Below are positions 8,341-17,260 of a stretch of 64,000 bases of DNA, one piece after another. Numbering within the stretch: position 1 is the first letter of the stretch; the number at the start of each line of letters is the position of its first letter. Both the position numbers and the translations under genes were made by a program. The notes beneath the pieces are model-generated. The model saw only the letters and a list, made by a program, of their open reading frames with translations, had not been told where the DNA came from and ran no database searches. The stretch covers positions 1,178,001 through 1,242,000 of the forward strand of contig OZ257136.1 of the NCBI GenBank assembly GCA_965278995.1. Direction: 5' to 3'. Source of the DNA: JADJYF01 sp965278995 (lineage in GTDB: Bacteria > Pseudomonadota > Gammaproteobacteria > Ga0077536).

Positions 8341-9230
8341 ATGATCGCGTGTCTGCACTGCTGGCCGTCCTGCATCGCGCGGGCCTGACTGGAGTGCTGG
8401 CGGAACGCGTACTCACCGCTGTTGTACTCGGCACGCTGTTCGTGGCCGGCACGCTGTGGCTGCCGTTGTGGGTCGTCGGCGTCATGGTTGCGGTAGCCGG
8501 CTTCATCGCCGCGTTCGAATGGGCCGCGCTGGCCGGTTTGGGCAGTCCGCAGGCCCGTTCACTCTACGCGGTAACAACATTACTATTCGCGCTGGTGCTG
8601 GTTGCGCTAGGTCGTGCAGCAGCTGACGATTTAGTCGCGCTGGGCTATCGCCTGTTGACGGTAATCCTTGCCGGTGCGGGTATCTGGTGGCTGGTGGCGG
8701 GCATCTGGATCATCGCCTATGAGCGGTACGAACGGCCGGCAGTCCGCGCTGCGGTACCACTCGCCGTGGCCGGGTGGCTTGCGATCGTGCCGGCGCTGGC
8801 GGCTGTCTGGCAACTGCTCACAGTTGCACCTGCGGCGTTGCTTGCACTGTTCGCATTGGTCTGGAGCGCCGATATCTTCGCCTTCTTCGTCGGCCGGGCG
8901 TTTGGTCGCCGCCGGCTCGCGCCTCGCGTCAGTCCGGGCAAGACCTGGGAAGGATTGCTGGCCGCACTGATCGGCACGACCCTGCTGGCCGTACTGGTGA
9001 CGCGCTATCGGTTCCCGGAACAGTGGCCGCAGCTGGCCTTCCTGGCGATATTGACTGTCATCGCCTCGGTAATCGGTGATTTGCTCGAGAGTCTGCTCAA
9101 GCGTCTACGTGGCGTCAAGGACAGTGGCTCCTTACTGCCTGGCCACGGTGGCGTTCTCGACCGCGTTGACAGCATACTGGCCGCAGCGCCGATCTTCACT
9201 TTCGGTCTGGCCGTTTTGGGGAACTTATGA
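8337..9230 (+). CDS. cdsA: Phosphatidate cytidylyltransferase
   Basis: 297 aa, polytopic inner-membrane protein making CDP-diacylglycerol from CTP and phosphatidate. There are about eight hydrophobic segments. The family signature is complete at the C-terminus: SLLKRLRGVKD followed by SGSLLPGHGGVLDRVDS, plus SPGKTWEG earlier. The ATG overlaps the uppS stop and the stop overlaps the dxr ATG, both as ATGA, so this is a tightly coupled cassette of lipid-precursor genes. Confidence 0.97.
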   Translation: MNDRVSALLAVLHRAGLTGVLAERVLTAVVLGTLFVAGTLWLPLWVVGVMVAVAGFIAAFEWAALAGLGSPQARSLYAVTTLLFALVLVALGRAAADDLVALGYRLLTVILAGAGIWWLVAGIWIIAYERYERPAVRAAVPLAVAGWLAIVPALAAVWQLLTVAPAALLALFALVWSADIFAFFVGRAFGRRRLAPRVSPGKTWEGLLAALIGTTLLAVLVTRYRFPEQWPQLAFLAILTVIASVIGDLLESLLKRLRGVKDSGSLLPGHGGVLDRVDSILAAAPIFTFGLAVLGNL

Positions 9231-10411
9231 CCATTGGGCTCACGATACTTGGCTCGACTGGCACCATCGGCGTGAACACGCTCGATGTCGTCGCGCTGGA
9301 GCCGGAGCGCTATACCGTTCATGCGCTGACGGCGAACGCCAATGTCGACGGTTTGTTTCAGCAGTGCCGGCAATGGAACCCATCAGTCGCGGTGATGGTC
9401 CAAGAGTCCGCAGCGGTGCAGTTGCGCAAGCGCTGCCGCGATGCCGGTTTGAAGGTTGACGTGCGACACGGCACCGAGGCGCTGGCGGCGGTCGCTGCCG
9501 ATGGTGCGGTTGATTTCGTCATGGCGGGTATTGTTGGCGCCGCAGGACTGCTGCCCAATCTGGCTGCGGCGCGTGCCGGGAAACGGGTCATGCTGGCCAA
9601 TAAGGAATCGCTGGTCATGTCAGGCCAGTTGTTCATGGACGCGGTCCACGACAGCGGCGCCGAATTGTTGCCCATCGACAGCGAACACAATGCGGTGTTC
9701 CAGTGCATGCCGGGTAATTTCAAGCACGGCCTGTCGCAGGTCGGCGTCTCGCGCATCTTGTTGACGGCCTCGGGCGGACCGTTCCGACAGGTACCGCTGG
9801 AAGACCTCGATCACGTGACGCCGGCGCAAGCATGTGCGCATCCGAACTGGGTCATGGGGCGCAAAATTTCTGTCGACTCGGCGACGATGATGAACAAGGG
9901 TCTGGAAGTAATCGAAGCATGCTGGTTGTTTGCGACCGAACCGTCGAAAGTGGAAGTCGTGATCCATCCGCAGAGCGTGGTGCATTCCATGGTTGAATAT
10001 GTCGATGGTTCGGTACTGGCGCAGCTCGGCAATCCTGACATGCGGACGCCGATTGCGTATTCGCTGGCGTGGCCCGAGCGCTGCGCCTCCGGAGTATCAC
10101 CGCTCGATCTGTTCGCCGTGCGTCGGCTCGATTTCGAAGAGCCGGATTACGATCGTTTTCCGTGTCTTCGCCTGGCCCGGGACGCGATGGCCGCTGGCGG
10201 TACGGCACCGGCAATTCTGAATGCCGCGAACGAGATAGCGGTAGCCGCGTTCCTTGATGGGCAAATCCGCTACACCTCGATTCCGAAGCTCGTCGATGCC
10301 ACGCTTTCCGCGCTTGCAGCGAGGCCAGCCGACAGCATCGAAACGATTCTTGAAGATGATCACCGGGCCCGTGAACACGTTCAGCACCGCCTGCGGGCTG
10401 GAGGCCATTGA
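9227..10411 (+). CDS. dxr: 1-deoxy-D-xylulose 5-phosphate reductoisomerase
   Basis: 394 aa. It converts DXP to MEP with NADPH and divalent metal, the first committed step of the non-mevalonate isoprenoid pathway that feeds uppS. The N-terminal NADPH motif is GSTGTIGVNTLDVV. The metal/substrate regions LANKESLVMSG, LPIDSEHNAVFQ, TASGGPFR and MGRKISVDSATMMNKGLEVIEA are all recognisable. The TGA shares its last base with the rseP ATG (TGATG). Confidence 0.98.
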   Translation: MTIGLTILGSTGTIGVNTLDVVALEPERYTVHALTANANVDGLFQQCRQWNPSVAVMVQESAAVQLRKRCRDAGLKVDVRHGTEALAAVAADGAVDFVMAGIVGAAGLLPNLAAARAGKRVMLANKESLVMSGQLFMDAVHDSGAELLPIDSEHNAVFQCMPGNFKHGLSQVGVSRILLTASGGPFRQVPLEDLDHVTPAQACAHPNWVMGRKISVDSATMMNKGLEVIEACWLFATEPSKVEVVIHPQSVVHSMVEYVDGSVLAQLGNPDMRTPIAYSLAWPERCASGVSPLDLFAVRRLDFEEPDYDRFPCLRLARDAMAAGGTAPAILNAANEIAVAAFLDGQIRYTSIPKLVDATLSALAARPADSIETILEDDHRAREHVQHRLRAGGH

Positions 10412-11766
10412 TGGACTTGCTGCGAACGCTGCTATTTTTCGTGCTGGCACTGGGGCTGCTGGTTACGGCACATGAGTTCGGCCACTACTGGGTGGCGCGC
10501 CGTCTGGGCGTTAAAATTCTGCGATTTTCCATCGGTTTCGGCCGGCCGCTATGGCGCCGGCAGAGAGGCGAGACGGAGTTCGTGCTGGCCGCGATCCCGC
10601 TCGGTGGCTATGTGAAGATGCTCGATGAACGCGAAGGCGAAGTCGCTGCAGCCGAGCTCGACCGCGCATTCAATCGCAAGCCGCTCGCGGTTCGCGCTGC
10701 TGTCGTTGCTGCCGGCCCGATGGCGAATTTCATTTTTGCGTTCGCCGCCTACTGGCTGATGATGGTCATCGGCGTCAGCGGACCTCGCCCGATCATCGGC
10801 GATGTCACGCCGGACTCGATCGCCGCACGTGCCGGTTTGGCGACCGGCTTCGAAATTCTGTCTGTCGATGGCTCGCCGACGCAGACCTGGGACGGCGTCT
10901 TCCGCAAATCACTCGACGCGATCCTGGACAGCGCAGCGATCGAAGTCGTGGCCGTTGATACGGCGGGCAGCGAACGTCGCAGCATGCTCGATTTCAGTGA
11001 CGTGACGGTCGACGACATCAGCGCGGGAGATTTTTTCACAGAACTCGGCGTAACGCCGACCCGCCCGAACATTCCGCCGATCATTGAGCGCGTGGTAGCT
11101 GGCGAATCGGCAGAACGAGCCGGCATGAAAGCCGGTGATCGCGTGCTTGCCGCTGCCGGTAAACCGATAAAATCATGGTTTACGTGGGTCGAACTCGTCC
11201 GCGCCAATCCCGGCAAAAAGCTGTCGGTTACCGTGCTTCGCGACGGCGACGAGATCGTGCTGACGATGACCCCTGCCGCAGTCGATAACTCAGGTCGACC
11301 GGTGGGGCACATCGGTGCACAAGTGCAAGTGCCGGATGCGCTCGATTCGATCCCGATGGGAATCGAACGCTACAGTCCATTAGCCGCAGTGCATGGTGCA
11401 GCTTCGCGTACGTATGACATGAGCATGACGACGTTCAAGTTTCTGGCCAAGATGGTCCTTGGCCAGGCATCGGTGCAGAATCTGAGCGGTCCGATCAGCA
11501 TCGCACACTATGCCGGCGAATCAGCGCGGCTAGGGCCTGCGCGATTCCTCGAGTTCCTGGCACTGGTCAGCGTGAGTCTGGCCGTTCTCAACTTGTTGCC
11601 GATCCCGCTGCTCGATGGCGGACACCTGCTGTATTACCTGATAGAATCCGTCACGCGCAGACCTGTCTCCGAAACGCTGCAAGCTTTCGGGCAACAGGTC
11701 GGACTGGTCGTACTGCTGAGTTTGATGGGGTTGGCAGTGTATAACGACATCCTGCGCATTCTGTGA
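10411..11766 (+). CDS. rseP: Site-2 intramembrane zinc protease RseP
   Basis: 451 aa. It cleaves anti-sigma-E factor RseA in the second step of the envelope stress cascade and also clears signal peptides. The zinc motif HEFGH is at residues 21-25 in the first membrane helix. Two central PDZ domains follow (around GDVTPDSIAARAGLATG and RVVAGESAERAGMKAGDRV), and the third ligand motif NLLPIPLLDGGHLLYY is in the last third. A TTG one codon upstream is an alternative start. It sits between dxr and bamA as in E. coli. Confidence 0.97.
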   Translation: MDLLRTLLFFVLALGLLVTAHEFGHYWVARRLGVKILRFSIGFGRPLWRRQRGETEFVLAAIPLGGYVKMLDEREGEVAAAELDRAFNRKPLAVRAAVVAAGPMANFIFAFAAYWLMMVIGVSGPRPIIGDVTPDSIAARAGLATGFEILSVDGSPTQTWDGVFRKSLDAILDSAAIEVVAVDTAGSERRSMLDFSDVTVDDISAGDFFTELGVTPTRPNIPPIIERVVAGESAERAGMKAGDRVLAAAGKPIKSWFTWVELVRANPGKKLSVTVLRDGDEIVLTMTPAAVDNSGRPVGHIGAQVQVPDALDSIPMGIERYSPLAAVHGAASRTYDMSMTTFKFLAKMVLGQASVQNLSGPISIAHYAGESARLGPARFLEFLALVSVSLAVLNLLPIPLLDGGHLLYYLIESVTRRPVSETLQAFGQQVGLVVLLSLMGLAVYNDILRIL

Positions 11767-11807
11767 ACGCTGGCGACAGAAATAATAATTACAGAATAAT
11801 TTAATTT

Positions 11808-14099
11808 ATGGTGAGAGCCTTAGTAGCAGGCTGGATACACGTCTTACTGATGCTCGCTGCGGCGTCCTGTTTCGCCGCCGAATCGTTCATCGTCGATGAT
11901 ATCCGGGTCGAAGGTCTTGAACGCATCTCTCCCGGTGCGGTCTTCAACTACCTCCCGATCAGCGTCGGCGATTCGGTCGACGATACCAAATCCCGCGATG
12001 CCGTCCGGGCGCTGTTCAAGACCGGATTCTTCAAGGATGTCCGGCTCGAACGCGATGGCGATGTGCTTGTAGTCATTGTCGCCGAACGCGAGACCATCTC
12101 GGACATCACGTTCGAAGGCAACAAGGCGATCAAGACCGAGGACCTGCTGAAGGGGCTCGGCGAAGTCGGTTTCGCCAAGGGCGAGGTCTTCAACGAATCC
12201 AAACTCGACAAAGTGCTGCAGGAATTGAAGCGGCAGTACTATGCCAATGGCAAGTACGGCATCCGCATCGAACATGAGCTGATCCCGGTCGACGCCAAGA
12301 CTATCGAAGTCGCTTTCACCGTGTCTGAAGGCGCTGCGGCGCGCATCAAGCAGATCAACGTCATCGGCAATCAGGCGTTTACTGACGAGCAGGTGCTCAG
12401 CGGATTCGAGCTGACCACGCCCAACTGGATCAGCTGGTTCACCAAGGACGACCAGTATTCGAAGTCCAAGCTGTCGGGTGACCTCGAGACATTGCGTTCG
12501 TTGTACCTCGACAACGGTTACGTGAACATGACCGTGGATTCGACGCAGGTCTCGATCACGCCGGACAAAGCCGACGTTTACGTCACCGTCAATATCACTG
12601 AAGGCGACAAATTCACTGTCGGTGACGTCAAGCTGGCCGGTACGCTCATCGTCAAGCCAGACGAACTGTTCCGCTGGGTGCTCACGCGCAAGGGCATGGT
12701 GTTCTCGCGCAAAGCGCTGACGGCGACCAGCAAGAACATCACGGATCGACTTGGCGACGAGGGCTACGCGTTCGCGAATGTCAATGCCATCCCTGACATC
12801 GACAACAAGTCACGAACGGCCGGTATCACGTATTTCGTCGATCCGGGCCAGCGTGTCTATGTCCGTCGGGTCAACTTCTACGGCAACGCGAAGACCCGCG
12901 ACGAAGTCATGCGCCGCGAGCTGCGCCAGCTCGAAGGCGGCTGGATCTCGACCAGCAAGGTCGAGCGCTCCAAAGTGCGTCTGCGCCGTCTCGGTTATTT
13001 CGAAGACGTCAACGTCGAGACGCCAGCCGTACCCGGTTCAACCGACCAGGTCGACGTCAATTTCACGGTCAAGGAACGGCCGTCCGGCAATCTGCTGCTC
13101 GGCCTTGGCTTCTCGCAGTCTGCCGGTATCATTTTCAACACCAATGTCACGCAGGATAATTTTCTCGGCAGCGGCAAGAGTCTGAGCTTTGCGTTCAATA
13201 ATAGCGAAATCAATCGTACGTTCCGCCTCGGCTACCTGAATCCGTACTGGAGTATCGACGGCGTTGCACGCGGGTTCGACCTGACCTACAGCAAGACCGA
13301 TGCCGGTAATACGAATGTCGTGCGTTACGATACCAAGACGCTGTCTGGCGGCATGAACTTCGGTATTCCGATTACCGAGTATTACTATATCAATGCCGGC
13401 GTCAGCTACGAATCGACCGAGATCAACACCAACCCGCTGTTCCTCGACCCGATCATCGCTTTTTTCCTGTTCCGCGAAGGAAATCAGTACGACACCATCC
13501 GGTTATCGACATCGTTCTCGTACGACACCCGAAATGCTGCCATCTTTCCCGACAGCGGCACATTGCAGCGTATCCGCGCGCAGATGGCGACGCCGGGTGG
13601 TGACCTGAAGTATTTCAAGGTCGACTATGAAAGTCGTGTGTTCATTCCGCTGGCCAAGAATTACACCTTCGTCCTGAAGAGCAATATCGGTTACGGCGAC
13701 GGTTACGGTGGCACCTCTGAATTGCCGTTTTTCGAGAATTTCTTTGCCGGCGGCCCGCGTACAGTCCGCGGCTATGAAGAAAACTCTCTCGGCCCGGAAG
13801 ACATTTTTGGCCGCGCATTGGGTGGCAACGTCTCGATCGTCGGCAACGCCGAGGTCGTATTCCCTGTGCCATTCCTGGAGCAGTTCAAATCGGTGCGCTT
13901 GTCCGGGTTCGTCGATGCCGGCAACGTCTATGCCTCTCAGGATCGGGTGCGTCTGTCCGATATCCGCATGTCGACGGGTGTTTCAGGTATCTGGATGTCA
14001 CCTTTCGGATTGCTCTCGGTCAGCGTCGCACAACCGTTTCGTGACCAGGGTGGCGACGAGGTTCAGCGCTTCCAGTTCAATTTTGGCGCTCAGTTCTGA
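11808..14099 (+). CDS. bamA: Outer membrane protein assembly factor BamA
   Basis: 763 aa. It is the central Omp85 subunit that folds beta-barrel proteins into the outer membrane. A signal peptide (MVRALVAGWIHVLLMLAAAS..FA) precedes five POTRA domains (first beginning FIVDDIRVEGLERI, last with VYVRRVNFYGNAKTRDEV). The C-terminal barrel contains the lid motif GGPRTVRGYEENSLGP (the VRGF-type motif, here VRGY) and ends in aromatic FNFGAQF, the usual C-terminal beta-signal. The 41-base spacer after rseP is AT-rich, without an obvious Shine-Dalgarno, so initiation strength is unclear. Confidence 0.98.
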   Translation: MVRALVAGWIHVLLMLAAASCFAAESFIVDDIRVEGLERISPGAVFNYLPISVGDSVDDTKSRDAVRALFKTGFFKDVRLERDGDVLVVIVAERETISDITFEGNKAIKTEDLLKGLGEVGFAKGEVFNESKLDKVLQELKRQYYANGKYGIRIEHELIPVDAKTIEVAFTVSEGAAARIKQINVIGNQAFTDEQVLSGFELTTPNWISWFTKDDQYSKSKLSGDLETLRSLYLDNGYVNMTVDSTQVSITPDKADVYVTVNITEGDKFTVGDVKLAGTLIVKPDELFRWVLTRKGMVFSRKALTATSKNITDRLGDEGYAFANVNAIPDIDNKSRTAGITYFVDPGQRVYVRRVNFYGNAKTRDEVMRRELRQLEGGWISTSKVERSKVRLRRLGYFEDVNVETPAVPGSTDQVDVNFTVKERPSGNLLLGLGFSQSAGIIFNTNVTQDNFLGSGKSLSFAFNNSEINRTFRLGYLNPYWSIDGVARGFDLTYSKTDAGNTNVVRYDTKTLSGGMNFGIPITEYYYINAGVSYESTEINTNPLFLDPIIAFFLFREGNQYDTIRLSTSFSYDTRNAAIFPDSGTLQRIRAQMATPGGDLKYFKVDYESRVFIPLAKNYTFVLKSNIGYGDGYGGTSELPFFENFFAGGPRTVRGYEENSLGPEDIFGRALGGNVSIVGNAEVVFPVPFLEQFKSVRLSGFVDAGNVYASQDRVRLSDIRMSTGVSGIWMSPFGLLSVSVAQPFRDQGGDEVQRFQFNFGAQF

Positions 14100-14248
14100 G
14101 CCCCGAGACCCGATTACCTCTGGAAAGTTGACCGCTGCGGTTTCATAATCAGCCCGGCGCGGGGACCCGCCTAGCCCGGGCCGTCGCACTATCGAACAAC
14201 GCGTGGGCCGGTTTCGCATGCGAAATTCCTGTTCACGCCTAGGTCAGT

Positions 14249-14262
14249 TCAGCCTAGGCTGA
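14249..14262. repeat. 14-bp perfect palindrome in the bamA-skp spacer
   Basis: TCAGCCTAGGCTGA is a perfect palindrome in the 255-bp bamA-skp gap. The left flank adds GTCAG (14243-14247), which can also pair with CTGAC (14259-14263). No run of T follows, so it is not a clear intrinsic terminator. It could be an operator, an mRNA processing site or chance. Confidence 0.4.
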
Positions 14263-14354
14263 CTAACCCTACGCCCCGGCGGCGACGCAGGCGGAGCCTG
14301 GCGCTTCTGCCCTTGCCTGACCGGGTCCGAGTATTGATGCACTGGAGTACTGCT

Positions 14355-14873
14355 TTGAACAGATTCGATCGTTTTTGCCTGGTTGCCGGCCTGTTGGTTC
14401 TCGCCCCTGTCGGCGCGAGCATCGCTGCGGACTACAAGATTGGTGTCGTCAATGCACCACTTGTGCTCGAGAAATCTCCGCAAGCGGATATGGCGCGCAA
14501 GAAGCTGGAGAAAGAGTTCGCAACGCGCGATCGCGACCTGGTTGCTGCGCAGAAGGACCTCAAATCCTCCGAAGATCGGCTGCAGAAAGACGGCGCGATC
14601 ATGAGCGAATCCGAGCGTGCTCGTCTTGAGCGCGACGTGCTTAACAAGCGTCGCGAATTGAAGCGCGATACGACCGAGTTCCAGGAAGACGTGAACTTTC
14701 GTCGCAATGAAGAGATGGGCAAGATCCAGACCGTGATCGGGCAGGCGATTGTCTCGATCGGTAAAGATCAGGGATTCGACATTATCCTCCACAACGGCGT
14801 CGTGTTCGCGAGCGAAAAAGTCGACATCACGAATGCCGTCATCGAGATCCTGAAGAAGGGCGGCGCCCAGTAA
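14355..14873 (+). CDS. skp: Periplasmic chaperone Skp (OmpH family)
   Basis: About 172 aa. Skp is a trimeric periplasmic chaperone that holds unfolded outer-membrane proteins for BamA. A signal peptide (MNRFDRFCLVAGLLVLAPVG..) ends near ASIA-ADYKIGVV. The long central region rich in K, E, R and A (about residues 45-120) matches the coiled-coil tentacles. I choose a TTG start at 14355 because GGAG lies seven bases upstream and it gives a compact signal peptide; an ATG at 14337 adds six residues and remains possible. It lies between bamA and lpxD as in E. coli. Confidence 0.9.
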   Translation: MNRFDRFCLVAGLLVLAPVGASIAADYKIGVVNAPLVLEKSPQADMARKKLEKEFATRDRDLVAAQKDLKSSEDRLQKDGAIMSESERARLERDVLNKRRELKRDTTEFQEDVNFRRNEEMGKIQTVIGQAIVSIGKDQGFDIILHNGVVFASEKVDITNAVIEILKKGGAQ

Positions 14874-14891
14874 AGCGCGGCCGCGTCGCCG

Positions 14892-15890
14892 ATGAGCGGC
14901 GCCGGCCTGTCTGTCCTGGAGTTGTCGCGACGACTCGGTGCGAGCATTATCGGTGACGTACCTGTCGGTACACCGGTATCTCTGACACTGCCGAAACTGG
15001 CGACGAGCAGCGACATCAGTTTCGCTGTTCCAGGCAGTGACGAATGGCAGCACTCGAGTGCGTTAGCCATTATGGCAACGCCGGAAAACGGCAGCGGGCG
15101 CAATGGTCGATGCCTGCTGCAGGTGCGCGATATCCGCATCGCCTGCGGACGAGTCGTTGCGTGGTTGCCGGTGCGCCGGGGCGTGTCGGCCATGAGCGGC
15201 AAACTCCGCTTCCCAGTCGCCGAATCAGCCCATATCGCGGTGCAAGCGATCATCGAACCAGGCGCGATCGTCGGCGCGCATACTCACGTCGAGGCGGGCG
15301 CCGTGATTGGCGGTCAGTCTGTGGTGGGCGATTACTGTCGCATTGGTGCGGGAGCGGTCATTACCGGTACCACGAGGCTTGGCAATCGGGTCGAGATTGG
15401 CGCAGGCACGATCGTTGGCGAGGACGGTTTCGCGTTTATTCGCGATGGTACCCGCTGGTTGCGCATGCCGAGCTTCGGGGGCGTCCAGATCAAGGATGAC
15501 GTTGTCATTCTGGCGCGAAGCGTTGTCCATGCTGGGGTGTTCGGTATGACCGTCATCGAAGCGGGTTGCGTACTCGACAGTCAGGTATTGATCGGACATG
15601 ATTCGCGGGTCGGAGAGGGTTCGGCGATCGCCGGACTTTCGGCGCTGGCGGGAGCGAGCGTCATCGGGCGCGGTTGCGTCATCGGTGGCCAGGTCGGGAT
15701 TGCCGAAGGTGTCTGTCTGGCCGATGGCGTCACGGTAACGGGTATGAGTATGGTCACCCGTTCCTTGACCGAGGCCGGCGGCCGCTATTCGTCGGGTTGG
15801 CCGGCAGAGCCGAGCAGAGCATGGTGGCGGCGTGTTGGCCGTTTGAAACGCATCGTGGATGCCAGTATGCCTGGCGACAGCGAGCGATGA
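14892..15890 (+). CDS. lpxD: UDP-3-O-acylglucosamine N-acyltransferase
   Basis: 332 aa. It transfers the second hydroxyacyl chain from acyl-ACP in the third step of lipid A synthesis. The N-terminal uridine-binding domain is followed by a left-handed parallel beta-helix with repeated hexapeptides (IGAGAVITGTTRLGNRVEIG, then IGRGCVIGGQVGIAEGVCLA). The catalytic His should be in the helix region near SQVLIGHDSRVGEG. Length is close to the E. coli 341 aa. The neighbours skp and fabZ/lpxA are the normal context. Confidence 0.96.
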   Translation: MSGAGLSVLELSRRLGASIIGDVPVGTPVSLTLPKLATSSDISFAVPGSDEWQHSSALAIMATPENGSGRNGRCLLQVRDIRIACGRVVAWLPVRRGVSAMSGKLRFPVAESAHIAVQAIIEPGAIVGAHTHVEAGAVIGGQSVVGDYCRIGAGAVITGTTRLGNRVEIGAGTIVGEDGFAFIRDGTRWLRMPSFGGVQIKDDVVILARSVVHAGVFGMTVIEAGCVLDSQVLIGHDSRVGEGSAIAGLSALAGASVIGRGCVIGGQVGIAEGVCLADGVTVTGMSMVTRSLTEAGGRYSSGWPAEPSRAWWRRVGRLKRIVDASMPGDSER

Positions 15891-15895
15891 ATGAA

Positions 15896-15921
15896 GGTAA
15901 CGGTGCCTTTGGCGCGTTACC
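15896..15921. other. Hairpin between lpxD and fabZ
   Basis: GGTAACG at 15896-15902 pairs perfectly with CGTTACC at 15915-15921, and an inner GCC/GGC extends the stem. It begins six bases after the lpxD stop inside the 103-bp lpxD-fabZ gap. No U-tract follows, so it is more likely an mRNA stability or processing element than a full terminator. Confidence 0.45.
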
Positions 15922-15993
15922 GAACTCTGAAATTCATGACGTCTTGTCGGCGCTGACGACAGCGAGCGGCCGCATCGAGGCGTGGAGAGGGCT

Positions 15994-16443
15994 ATGGACG
16001 ATCTGGCAATTTCCAAGATTCTGGAAACGATGCCCCATCGCTATCCGTTTCTACTGATCGACAGGATCATCGAATACGTTCCCTTCGAATCGATCAAGGC
16101 ATTGAAGAATGTCTCAATCAACGAGCCGTTCTTTCAGGGGCATTTCCCCGGGCATCCCATCATGCCTGGGGTGTTGATCCTGGAGTCGATGGCGCAGGCT
16201 ACCGGAATGCTGGCGTTTTATTCCAACCGTGCGCGCAGTGAGACCGGCAATGTCTATTATCTCGTCGGTGTCGACAAGGCGCGCTTCAAACGACCTGTCA
16301 CTGCGGGCGACCAACTGATCCTGCAGGCCAGACTCAAGCGACAGCTGCGTGGCATCTACCGTTTTGAAGCCAGCGCCGAAGTTAACGGTGTGGTCGTTGC
16401 CAGCGCCGAGTTCATGACCACCGAGCGGGCGTCCGACAGTTGA
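15994..16443 (+). CDS. fabZ: 3-hydroxyacyl-[ACP] dehydratase FabZ
   Basis: 149 aa. FabZ dehydrates 3-hydroxyacyl-ACP in fatty acid elongation and so competes with LpxA/LpxD for the same substrate pool. The catalytic His is in GHFPGHPIMPGV and the Glu in LILESMAQATG; the N-terminal MPHRYPFLLIDRI is typical. The ATG at 15994 follows GGAGAGG, a good ribosome site; a GTG four codons upstream is less likely. Its stop overlaps the lpxA initiation codon. Confidence 0.97.
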   Translation: MDDLAISKILETMPHRYPFLLIDRIIEYVPFESIKALKNVSINEPFFQGHFPGHPIMPGVLILESMAQATGMLAFYSNRARSETGNVYYLVGVDKARFKRPVTAGDQLILQARLKRQLRGIYRFEASAEVNGVVVASAEFMTTERASDS

Positions 16444-17213
16444 TTCATCCCAGTGCACTGATCGATCCCGGTGCCGTGCTGGGCAGCAACGTACATGTCG
16501 GGCCGTGGTCGATCATTGGTCCGGGGGTCGAAATCGGCGACGGCACGCGCATCGAGTCGCACGTCGTCATCAAAGGACCGACGCGTCTCGGTGCAGACAA
16601 TCATATCTATTCGTTCTGTTCACTCGGCGAAGATCCGCAGGACAAGAAATTCGACGGTAGCGATCTGTCGCGTCTCGAAATCGGCGATCGAAACACGCTG
16701 CGTGAATATTGCAGCGTCAATCGCGGGACGGCGCACGGTGGCGGCACGACGCGTCTCGGCGACGACAACTGGCTGATGGCTTATTGTCACGTTGCGCATG
16801 ACTGCATGGTCGGGAATCACACCGTGTTCGCCAACAACTCGACGCTTGCCGGGCATGTCGAGATCCACGACTACGTGATCCTCGGTGGATTCACCGGGGT
16901 CCATCAGTTTTGCCGGATGGGCGAGAGCAGTTTTTCGGCGATTGCGACGATCATCGTACGCGACGTACCTCCGTTCGTGATGGTTAATGGCAATACCGCC
17001 GAACCGCGCAGCATCAATCGAGAAGGTTTGAAGCGGCGCGGGTTCAGCATCGAAGCGATTGCTGCTCTGAAGCGCTGTTACAAGGCGCTTTATCGCCAAG
17101 GTCGTGGGCTCGAGGATGCTTTGGCCGTATTGGAGGTGGAGAGTCAGGAGTGCCCGCAAGCGGCGCAGATGCTGGCGTTCGTCCGCAGTTCGACGAGGGG
17201 CATCGTCCGTTGA
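16440..17213 (+). CDS. lpxA: UDP-N-acetylglucosamine acyltransferase
   Basis: 257 aa, close to the E. coli 262. It performs the first acylation of UDP-GlcNAc in lipid A synthesis. The protein starts (TTG at 16440, overlapping the fabZ TGA) with LIHPSALIDPGAVLG, the hexapeptide beta-helix start. The catalytic His region is CHVAHDCMVGNHTVFANN, followed by GGFTGVHQFCRMGE and FVMVNGNTAEPRSINREGLK. The TTG start implies translation coupled to fabZ, consistent with balanced FabZ/LpxA amounts. Confidence 0.96.
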   Translation: MIHPSALIDPGAVLGSNVHVGPWSIIGPGVEIGDGTRIESHVVIKGPTRLGADNHIYSFCSLGEDPQDKKFDGSDLSRLEIGDRNTLREYCSVNRGTAHGGGTTRLGDDNWLMAYCHVAHDCMVGNHTVFANNSTLAGHVEIHDYVILGGFTGVHQFCRMGESSFSAIATIIVRDVPPFVMVNGNTAEPRSINREGLKRRGFSIEAIAALKRCYKALYRQGRGLEDALAVLEVESQECPQAAQMLAFVRSSTRGIVR

Positions 17214-17260
17214 AGCAGCGCGGCCGAATCGGCCGCAAGGCACCTTCCGGTCGTTGAACG

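Noticed and set aside
15887..16057. Small frame MNEGNGAFGALPNSEIHDVL... between lpxD and fabZ
   Set aside because: It overlaps the first 60 bases of fabZ out of frame, lacks a ribosome site and coincides with a hairpin; chance frame is more likely.
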